DNA of 64,000 nt from Protonemura montana (taxonomy: Eukaryota; Arthropoda; Insecta; Plecoptera; Nemouridae): positions 25,511,076 through 25,575,075 of the forward strand of contig OX387604.1 of NCBI GenBank assembly GCA_947568835.1, written 5' to 3'. Every line of letters starts with the position of its first letter. The stretch's first letter is position 1. This document shows, in pieces, positions 1-10,700 of this stretch. The notes below the pieces were generated by a model, which saw only the letters and a list, made by a program, of their open reading frames with translations, did not search any database and was not told where the DNA came from. The position numbers and the translations under genes were made by a program.

Positions 1-727
1 AATGTTTTGAACGAAACGTGTTTCGCATAAAATGAGTTTGAAACGAACATTTAATCGCAGTAGAACATGATCTAACCCTCAAGTCATTTCATAGATGGAA
101 TTTGCTAAGAACTGGTAGATATATAATAAAAAATATTAAATATTTTTAACTTTTGGCTGCTTGGTAAGAACAGGTGCTTTATGGACACGCTTTTTTAATG
201 CCACTTTATAGCGCCTATTTTGGGCATCTGGTCCCAAATTTGTTAAGTAAATGCGACGAATGGTGAGTTGAGCGCACTCCTAGATTCTTACGATTAACAT
301 AAGAACAATCCCGGTCACTTTTTCCCCCCTGCAACTCTTCAAAAAGGAGAACAGTAACATGAAAATAGTATTGTACATTATCGTGATGCATTTTCAACGA
401 GCATCAAGCAGGCTACATTCCTTTACTTTTGGAACCATGGGAAATCTGGGAAACCATTGATCTAGACCATGGGAAATCTATGCAAACACCATCCAAATGA
501 TATCATTTAGTTCCTTTTTTTTTATAAAAATCTTATTTAGGAAGCAATTTGCAGTCATTATTTTCATGTGGTTTTCAAGGAGGATAGTCATATATTTCTA
601 CATTTCTTTTCACTAATTGTGACTGGCAAATTCCACGAGTGAAGGCAGGCAAACAGTAGAATCAAGGGATGTTTTATTTGATATGTCCACAAATCCGAAA
701 ACAACTATAGGTTGGGAAAGGATACAG
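1..727. other. No gene recognised
   Basis: This is AT-rich sequence with no convincing exon, RNA gene or repeat family on either strand. A short motif, accatgggaaatct, occurs twice around 435-480, but nothing more can be said of it. Confidence 0.5.
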
Positions 728-1020
728 TTACTTAATCATGCCGCTCTCTTTAAACTCTCTGTATCTCTTAGAAAAATCAGCTCCAATCTTGATAGCTTCT
801 TCCTTTTTGTGTACATCACAAGATTTTTTTTTTTTTCTAGTTGAAAAGCCTTATAAATAGCTCCTCGATCGGCTTGAATCCAAGCGGCGTTTGCAGGATC
901 TGCAGAAGCTCCTCCAGCAAAGCTAGCAAGACCAGCAGCACTAGCAAGACCAGCAAAGCTAGCAAGACCAGCAACGCTAGCAAGACCAGCAGTGCCAGCA
1001 ATGTTTAAATCAACATTGTA
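728..1020 (-). pseudogene. Broken Ala-Gly hexapeptide-repeat reading frame
   Basis: Read on the minus strand, 1020 down to about 840 is open. It encodes four hexapeptide repeats of the form AGLAS[V/F/A] (18-bp DNA repeats), followed by ADPANAAWIQADRGAIYKAF. A run of 13 A (13 T at 824-836 on the plus strand) then shifts the frame by one base. The continuation reads KKEEAIKIGADFSKRYREF and ends at TAA (728-730). No in-frame ATG is seen: a TGA lies just upstream (1021-1023) and nearby ATGs are out of frame. A TATA-like GGGGGTATAAAT (1075-1064) and a TTTCAG initiator near 1036 lie upstream on the same strand. I do not recognise the protein. It could be a decayed gene, a retrocopy, or a real gene hidden by a homopolymer error and a missed first exon. 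The composition looks protein-like, but the function is unknown. Confidence 0.4.
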
Positions 1021-1786
1021 TCATCCAAGGAGCGCTGAAACCAGCTAAAGAAGAAACATGCACCATTTATACCCCCTGGCAAAAGGGGACCCGTTATGCC
1101 CACTTGGGTTTCACCCCCAAGTGCGGTGGCCCACTAGGTGCAAGCGATGCTTCAGGTAAAATCAAATTCCATTTTATGTTAATCTGTGTTTAGAAAGAAC
1201 TGTGTTTAGAAACTGGGTAATGGCCCAGATCGGAATATTGTTGGCCCGTGAAAATTTTGCCCAAAATGATAGATATGGTCTTTTCTTTCTCTAATCTGAT
1301 TTCGGTAACACAAAATTCTTACATTATTGATATTATTTCTGATTATCATTCTCCTTCCTCCAACCCCTAATTTTCTTACTTTGGCTTCAAGTTCATTAAA
1401 AATAGTTCATTATCTCAAATTTCCAGTCACAAATGATCATTTTTCCTCACAACACTGAACACAGATACATTCTCAAGTCCAAAATCTTGTTTATCTCTTC
1501 TAGTGAGTCTTAAATGTGAGCTAATTGTTTGGTAGGGTGCCAAAGAATCATATCTTTGCTATTCTTACAGCCATGATTTTCTTATAAAATAACCAAAAAA
1601 GCCATCAACGACAACTGGGTTGTCGTTCCTCTTTAAATTCTAGAGCTAATTACTTGAAAATTTGTAAGTGGTAGGTACCTGTTAAGTTGAGCTTGTAAAT
1701 ACTAGATATCCCTTTAATTGTCACAATTCTTTGCAAATGTACATTTCTTACTTAAAAGTTTACACATATTTACTGCCTTTTCTTAG

Positions 1787-4700
1787 AGACTACAAAGAAC
1801 ATGGGACGAAAAAGGACGCTGATAGGTTGCGGAAAGATGACACGACTGTTTCATCACCCACGTTGTCTAGTTGGAGCTCCCCATCTTCTCGGTGAGCTAC
1901 AATCAAGCTCATAATGCTCACTCATAAATTCTTGGGGGAAGCTAGTGGCAATACAGTATTTATTATCTGTTTGTTAAAGCATTACAACTAACGTATAAAC
2001 ATTGTCCAAGGAGACAGTTCAATATATTGGGTTAAATATTAGTAAAAGTATGTCAACATAATAAAATTCTGTGTACCTGCCCTCAGAAATTAAAATTACA
2101 TACAAGTTCACAATCAACGTGAGCTAGGCCATAAAACGTCGTGAGATTTCAATGCATTATTCTAAAAGATTACAAATGAGCAGAAAAACTGTTCCTGTTT
2201 TGTCTCTGAGACTAAATGTCTCAGAGTGTATTCCACTCGTTCTATTTTTATCTCCACATTTAGGTTGCATTGCAATTGTATTTTAAGTGAATTTTCGATG
2301 CTGCATGCTAACTCAGAAGTCATGACGGTGTTGGTATTTGTTAGGTGTTTTCAAAACAAAGTAGTATGTTTTATAGTTTGGCAACTAACTGCAATGCTTG
2401 CCCAGTTAAATGCAGATACTTGATATGGTATTTGGGGAAGAGTCAAAATTCCATGTCATAGTTCCGCGATTGAGACAAGTATTGAGAGGTTGTTTTTTCC
2501 AGTCGCGAAGAAAGCCGGAGCTCGGACAGTGGGACAAGTCCACGGAGCTGGACCTCGTCTTCGTATTCATCTTCACCCACCTCAACATTAGCCAAGCCTG
2601 AGACAACAGATTCGCTCCAAACCTCCTCAAAGTAGGTTTCCAAAATGCTTGATTTTGTGTGGCCTTGAAACAAACTAACCTGTCTCACCCAACAAATCTA
2701 GTTCAGCAAGGACATTGCAAACTATCAAGGCCATTGCTTGAAAGTGTCAAGGCCATTGATTTTTTGTATGCTATGCACAAATATTTTTAATTTCAAGCTT
2801 TTTCACGTCGCTCACCCAGAATAGCTAAGAAGTATAAAAAAAAAAACACAAACAAATGAAATGGTTTTACATTATTTTATTGCCTACATTCTAGATATTG
2901 AGGGAAAAATCGCATATTGATACTAGACTATAAGGGCGTGGCCTCGAGTGTAAACGACACCGCCACAGGGTAGTTTTGTTTTACTCGCATTGGACTCACT
3001 GACCCACATGGGGTCCCCAAAGTAATGCAAGATCTTGCTACCCTGTGTGTGCATTCCTTAATAATGCGGCAGGTCGATATTTTCCTACGATACGCTACCA
3101 GGGAAATCATTTTTTAACAAGGATATATTGATCAGGGTGGAGGTGGGGGGAGGGGGGGATGAAAACTTCTATATGAAAATGCATGCATTCTGTGTTTAAT
3201 GTTTTCTGATACGTGAAATTCATTTCCTTTAGTTTAATACACATTTAATAACCAAAATAACCCATGCGACATCGTAGCAGTATGAGAAAGTGACAGGGAA
3301 ACTTTGTAAAGAAGAACCAATGTGGCCACAAATAAAAGGGCGTCCAAACTTTGATATGATTATCAAAGCCCTATTATCGTATATGTGTCACCTTCACGGA
3401 GTAAACATCAAACACCTGGAGCAAGTACATGAGATTGCAGCCAGGAGGTTGCTAGGGCGAAACGGTAACAGGAGAGTTGCCTTTAAAGAAGGAAAAGAGC
3501 CGGTCAGAATTTGGGAAAGTCCCACTGAGATGCTAAAGAGTTTAGGGTGGAGTGCTACCTGGAAAGGGCATTGGATGGTCAAGAAGGGTGGAAAGAATGG
3601 GAGGGGAAGCTGATCCCATCAGGGCTCGGACACAAAGTAAGGAAAAGAGGACCAAGGAACGACCTAAGATAGTTGATTCAATTGAACAGGGCCATCCGTG
3701 ACTAGAACTTGCTAAATTTGACAATCAGATATCAGGCATCAGATCCAAATATGTGTGGCATCAACAGGAAAATAGACGCTTCACAAAATTGCTGATTTAG
3801 CGTTCGTCTATTTTATCTTTAGTACAATTCGCTCAGTCCAGTTTACCTCGGCAACGAGCTGTAAAATTTGCGCTTGCAAGGAAATAAACAAACCACAAAT
3901 AACAAGAATTCGGCTGTCTCTGGTCCATTTCTTGCTCCAAAACTGTTCATTGTATAGCTGACAAAATGGTCACCTGACGAATCAAATAAAAGCTTAGTCA
4001 ACCTGACTCTCCTTATCGGTGAATATAAATGTAATTTTTGGCATTCAAATGTTTTAAAAAAACATACACAAAATCATCCAATTGATATTGTCTCTCAAAA
4101 ATTAATAAATACATGCTATTTTCCATTGTGCAAAATCTGATTTAAATTTCCGGGTATTTCATTAGGGTTTAGAAACACTAATAACCTCTCAAAAATTAAT
4201 GCCATTCTAGCTACCATTCTAGCTACCATTCTAGCTACCATTCTAACTACCTAGAATCTAAGCTGGCAGCGATGTTGATATTTATTTAAAAATAGGTACT
4301 ATGCCATATGGGTCACCTGTTAATTGACCTGCAATGACCTTCCAATGGTTTCTATCAGATTTAGCAGTGCTAGGCCAGCAAGCTCGTGGACTTCCACTCC
4401 GGATCTTGGTAAACTAACAGAAGATACTCAAGCAGATGTCACGACAGTTTCATTGACGCTTCCTCGTCGAAGAACGACTCCCATTGAACCTGTGCAAGGT
4501 ATGCTTCAGGAAACTTAGATCTTAAAAATTATATCAAATTCAATGGGTTACCTGGGGGTTTAATGGGGTTTAATGGGGTTTAATGGGGTTCAATGGGTTA
4601 CCTGTAGCATAAGCAACGAGTTTGGTGTATTTTCATAGGTAAGCAGGCATCTGAATACCTAGTACCTGAAAATAAATACATATAAAAGGAAGGCTTGAGG

Positions 4701-7700
4701 GAGGTTGCTTGATTAAAATTAAATAACACTTTGTACAATATGCTATGAACGTTCACTTACCGAGGGGGGAAAAAAAATAACTTTAATAAGAACTAAATTA
4801 TATAACCAAGCTATGTTTTATTCTTGTTGTAGTACTTGGTTTAAAAAAATTGCTTGACAGGCCCTTCCAGTAAAAAAAAAATGACTTACTAAATTTCAGA
4901 CACGATAGAAACTCACACAATTCCAAGGCGACGAGTAATAGAAAGATCACCTCCACGTGACCGAACGACTAGCGCAAGCGTACCTTCCACTTCCACAACC
5001 TCCACATTCACCACTCGCAAGGCAAGAGAAGCCAAAGAAGCAAAAGAAGCTGCAGAGAAAGAAGCAGCCACCACCAAGCTCCGAAGAGTGCAAATTCAAT
5101 CGCTCAAAGAAGTCAAATCAACTGACAAAGATGACTCTGAAGTTGAATTTGTATTACAGGTAAATGTTAAGTTCTTTTGGTTGAAACATGACAGTTAAAC
5201 AAATAACTGTCTATGTTTATTTCTACTTTTTCTTCAAAACCAGCTCTTTGCACTCATCAAGACCTAGTTGCCACTGCAATGTCAAATCAAATGAACCAAG
5301 CTAAATCACATTTCCAGTTTATTTATTTGTTGTGTTTAACGACGCACTGTTTTGACATCTGGCCATGCGGCACTGGTCTAATGACCTCGGTGAATGAGTG
5401 TATGATGATGAGGATGATGATGAACCTAATCTAGCCTAGAAAGGAGGAAGGGAAACCCGATGCCGGCACGTAGCCTACTCCTGTCGAAGAGCACCAAGGG
5501 GACCAACGGCTTAACGTCCCTTCCGAAGGACGGTACAACGCGAACAACAGGATTCCTCCACAAATCCATGCTGTCGAGAGGTTGATAAGCAAGGCGAGTG
5601 AAGTTGTTGTACTAACTTTCATCCTCCAACCTCTCTCCCGAACAGAACTGGTCATGTGTATGATGGTCACCCATCCAATACCTGACTCAGCGCAGTGTTG
5701 CTTAACTTGCATCCCTCCAACCTCTCTCCGGAACAGAACTGGTCATGTGTTTGATGGTCACCCATCCAATACCTGACCCAGTGGAGTGTTGCTTAACTGT
5801 ATTAACCTCCAACCTCTCTCCCGAACAGAACTCACATTTCCACGAAACTAATACAAATTGGCTAATGCAGCTAAAAAATACAAGTATATCACATTGCAGG
5901 TAAAGTCGTCTAAGACCAGTAGCAAACCAGCACCGAAGCCTCCAGCTTCAACCAAGAAAACACCTTCCTCTTTGACTGTGCCGAGTACAGGTAGTAGTTC
6001 GTCTAGTGGAACGAGCTCCGAAGAAAGCTATGAAGATGATAGCGATGACGACACTACCAGCGTCGCTGGGACAGAGACTACCGAGACAGATACGTTGATC
6101 GACAGGAATGAAAACGAATTACAGGTAAGATTAGGGACCCTCTGCTTGCATATCTTACCAATATTTTAATGCAACCTTTAGGACAAGGGGACAGCGTATG
6201 TATAAATCATTGAGAACTAATGCTGATTTACCCACGCGTTTTTTTGTTGTTGTTATTTGCAAACGCATTTTCAGCCCTGAATAACTAGAGCGGCCATTTT
6301 GTAATTGTGGCATTGTGCCAGTATTACCAAAGGTTAAATACAACTCTTCAATCTATGGTAGTACCTGTGGTATTACCTGTGGTATTACCTGTGGTATTAC
6401 CTGTGGTATTACCTGTGGTATTACCTGTGATAGTACCTGTGGTAGTACCTGTGGTAGTACCTGTGGTATTACCTGTGGTATTACCTGTGGGATTACCTGT
6501 GGTATTACCTGTGGTATTACCTGTGGTAGTACATGTGGTATTACCTGTGGTATTACCTGTGGTATTACCTGTGGTATTACCTGTGGTATTACCTGTGGTA
6601 GTACCTGTGGTAGTACCTGTGGTATTACCTGTGGTATTACCTGTGGTATTACCTGTGGTATTACCTGTGGTATTACCTGTGGTATTGCTTGTGGTATTAC
6701 CTGTGGTATTACCTGTGGTATTACCTGTGGTATTAGCTGTGGTATTAGCTGTGGTATTACCTGTGGTATTACCTGTGGTTTTACCTGTGGTATTACCTGT
6801 GGTATTACCTGTGGTATTACCTGTGGTATTACCTGTGGTATTACCTGTGGTATTACCTGTGGTATTACCTGTGGTATTACCTGTGGTATTACCTGTGGTA
6901 TTACCTGTGGTAGTACCTGTGGTATTACCTGTGGTAGTACCTGTGGTATTACCATGGTTACCAAAGCAACAACAGGAACCCGGATATACACAACCATTTT
7001 TAGTGACTTTAGCGTCGGTGCATTTGGTTGCAATTGGTGAAAATGCTTCATGCAATTGGTAGTAATTGGTGAAAATGCTTCATGCAATTGGTTGATTTCT
7101 CCCTACTGGACTACGGCGAATAAACAAGGGATAAGCATCAAGTAAAAAGTTTAATCTTTTAACGATTCGATTATTGGAGTAAAATTGATTATATAATCGA
7201 CTATTGGACGAGCGTAGCGAGTAAAGCTTAACCTCAATTTGACAACAAGATTTTATTTTCCTATTTGTTCTACCGGGGAGAAGTAAATTAGGAGATAGAA
7301 ATATTTTTTTAAATAACAATAAATTGTCTACAAATAAAATAATTGACGATATTTAATTTCATGTGGTATGTTAGGTTGAGTTACAAAGATAAAACTGGGG
7401 GTTTGGTGGCTGCACCACCCAACAAAAATGTCACTCAAACTCGTTCGAGCTTTCCCAGGCAAATAAATTAATGGCAAGAATATTAGGTATTTACTTTGAT
7501 TGTTTGCAAGAACCACTGCTTGGCTTTTATTTCGAGGTTCTCAGAACAAGTTTGAGACTCTATTAAGTCTCTAAAATCTGAAAAATTCCATTCCTTGAAA
7601 TCAGATAAGCGGCTAATGAAAGGGACACTCATTTAATTCGTTGGTATAATTTATTTTTCCAAAAAATGACAGGCGTATAAAGGTCGCCTGGAATGAGTGC

Positions 7701-10700
7701 AGCTTGGAAAGTAATAGGGAGGCCATACATTTCTAACTCATATAATACTCATATAATATACAAATATTTAGTTTCTTTACAAATGGATTACAAGATTTTA
7801 CATAAATTTGGAAATTTCCAAGAAGTATTATTGTAAGGCAGGCATAATTTTGTATTGTGTAAGGCTCCCGCTTGACCTCTAGTCCTGGTTGGAAGAATTA
7901 TACTCTGGTAAATTTGGTTGCAGCAAAACAAAATTGGAGCAAGGGTTCCAGTAAGCAATGTTTGGATTTTCTTAATTGGGTTCATGAAATTCTAAACCTT
8001 TGTACCTACGTTCTACACAAATTCATCTATTCTTTCAGCAGTTCTAGAAATATGCACCGAAATTGTATGTTTGTGTATTTTTCTTCAGGAGCAAATCGAC
8101 AGTTTGAAACAGGAGTTGGACACGATGAGAACAAAGTGCGAGCGCGTAGAAAGGGAAAAGAGCGACATCTTGCTTCGAAGACTTGCCGCCATGGACACTA
8201 CCCCAAGCAAAACTGCAGCATCTGAGGTAGGTACATGTCTTATTAATCCTGAATCCTGAATTGTAAACCCATTTGTAGGCATACTAGACTTGTTCACCCA
8301 CTCCTTCCCCCTACCTCAGAATCTGCTAACCTTTTATACCTCAATAAGCTATTTATCTTGCATTTCTCATGTAATATTTAGCCAGGAAAAGTTTCAGTAA
8401 TCTCACAACCCTCTTACACAATCTTTTTGATAACATTTTGACACACTCTCAATTTGAATCAATAATATGATGCACACTTATACGCAATATTTTTTTTATT
8501 TTTATAACCTTGTCCACGTTTTTTATTTATTGTATATATTGTTCTAGGTACTGAAACTGCAACAACGAGTAAATGAGTTCATAGCACAAACAGAGGATCT
8601 AAAAGACGAGAAGAAAGTTCTATCTTTGCGTGTAAAAGAACTTGAAGAAGAGTTGGAGCAAAGACCTGAAGCAGCGGCAACAAAGAAGATTGTCGATGAG
8701 CTGCGCTCAAAATTGCTTGCTGCAGAAACGCTTTGCGAGGAGCTCATGGATGAGAACGAGGATATGAAGAAAGAACTAAGAGACTTAGAAGAAGAAATAG
8801 AAGAGATGCAAGATAATTTCAGGTTGTTACTTGCTATTTTTGTTTTGCTTTATTCCTGGAGCTGGGTGAGCGGAAATGCCTGGATTCGCCAACAGAAATA
8901 GCTGCTTTTCAATCGCGAAATTGTGGAGATTCTAGTAAATGACCATCTGCCATTTGATGGTTTTTAGTAAGATTTGTAAAAATTTGTGTAATCAAAACTG
9001 GTGGCATCAGCAGATATGAGAGTAACACTTTTCACAAACTTATTTAAAAAAAAACTTTTTGATATTATTTCAGAGAGGACCAGGCTGATGAATACACGAC
9101 GCTTAGGAAAGAACTGGAACAAACCGCTAAGAATTGCAGAATACTTTCTTTTAAGCTGCGTAAAGCTGAGAGGAAAATTGAACAGGTTGAGTCTGAGAAA
9201 CAAGATGCTGAAAAGCGAGTGGGTGGTGGTCCAGGGTTGGAGAGGATGAAACAACTGGAGCAGGAACTGGGAATTGCAAATGAGGTAAGATAATGTCAAC
9301 TCTGGATGTGATTATAGGCTACTGGCGTAGATGACTAACTTTACCCATAGGGTGTCAAAGACCAGAAACCCACTTTCCAAGAATTAACTTACATGTACAT
9401 AAGAGATGAACATAATTTAATGAAACTATAAAAACTATTGTATCACATAACGTTAGGACAACATAAAAAATTGGCGTTTTTTCCATACACATAATTGGTT
9501 AGTTATTAAAAACACCAATTTGTTCGGGATTTTATTTCAGAAAATACTAAATACATTAGTTTTTCAGTTATTGACCCTGATGATTTTATTTAGATGCATT
9601 TAGGAAGCTTGAAATAGGTAGTTGTTAAAATTTTTTATGTGGTTTTTTTGTTATCGGAAAATTGTCAGGACTGCTCTTATCCTTGATAAAGTAACAGGTA
9701 CAAATTACGAAACGTTAGGAAATTTAGTTGTCCTTTACTAAGCATTCAAAACCCATTTCAAACAGTTTTTGTTATAAAACTAAAGCTAAAATTTTTTTTT
9801 TCACGAGCGTCTTTTGGTATGACATATTTCTTAATCGCTGTTGTCAGGTGGCGAAACGGCTGCAGAAAGAATTAGAGGAGACCAACGAAAAGACCAAGAA
9901 CAAAGATGATACTGGAAAGAAAAAACCACCAATGCTTGGAGTAATTGGCAAAACATCATCTGGAGAGGTGAGCATGAAAGAAAATAATGAAAACACAGGG
10001 CACTGCTTGACTCGTGACCAATCAATACAAGGTCTGGTTACAGAATCTCATTGTCAATTATGTGTTTCAACAGAAAATTTCTCGTGAGTCTTTGACAAGA
10101 GGTGGATCTCAAGAAGATCCTGTCCAGCTTTTACGAGATCTTCAAGACTCTATTGAGAGGGAGGCTGATCTTCGAGAACAACTCAGATACGCAGAGGAAG
10201 AAGTAAGTTACTTTCAAATATTTATTAATGTACATTAATTTAAATTGCCTTTACTACTTAACATTACCTGACAAGTCTTTAATAGAGAATTGCGATTTAA
10301 TTTAGTCTAACCAAAATACTGTACGTAGAGCATTTTTATTTGAGATCTTAAGGCTTAGTTTTAGCCTGTTTTTGGTTGACATGGGACCCACTCAAATTTT
10401 CAAAAAGTAATTCCTTCAAAGTCCAGGAGAATTAGCTAATTTTTGGCCTAGGCCAGACACAAATAGTATCAAACTGAGTTTTACAGATGTTCAAACTGTA
10501 CCATCTCATAACTTCCAAAATCGAATGCATTTCTGGATAATTTCTTCAAAATCACTCATGAAATACCTAGATATGGTATGATAAGACAACGAAAGGTAAC
10601 CGAAAGCTAAAAAAAAATCTTATCAAGATATTTTTGGTAACCTTTTCAATATTACAGCACCTTAAATATTTTTCAATCCAAGAAGTAATCCAAGAAGTTT

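Larger units (their letters stand above)
1787..6124 (+). other. MTCL gene block 1: Ser/Thr-rich N-terminal exons
   Basis: Exons 1787-1891, 2503-2631, 4359-4498, 4900-5159 and 5900-6124. Junction phases run 2, 2, 1, 0, 0. The first reads from DYKEHGTKKDADRLRKDD into a Ser-rich stretch. The second encodes REESRSSDSGTSPRSW and joins on both sides in phase 2, which confirms it although no long ATG-started frame shows it. The third contains ARPASSWTSTPDLGK. The fourth is basic and rich in Lys/Ala/Glu (KAREAKEAKEAAEKEAA). The fifth is a Ser run followed by an acidic stretch (EESYEDDSDDDTTS). The region is probably disordered. A 5S-derived SINE sits in the intron between the last two exons. Confidence 0.82.

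Noticed and set aside
1024..1157. A further upstream MTCL exon ending at GCTTCAG/GTAAAA near 1157
   Set aside because: The donor looks reasonable but no acceptor and no phase-2 frame linking to exon 1787 could be established.
6307..7087. Four long overlapping frames (235-251 codons) on both strands
   Set aside because: They arise from the 12-bp minisatellite, whose unit has no stop in several frames; none has splice or domain support.
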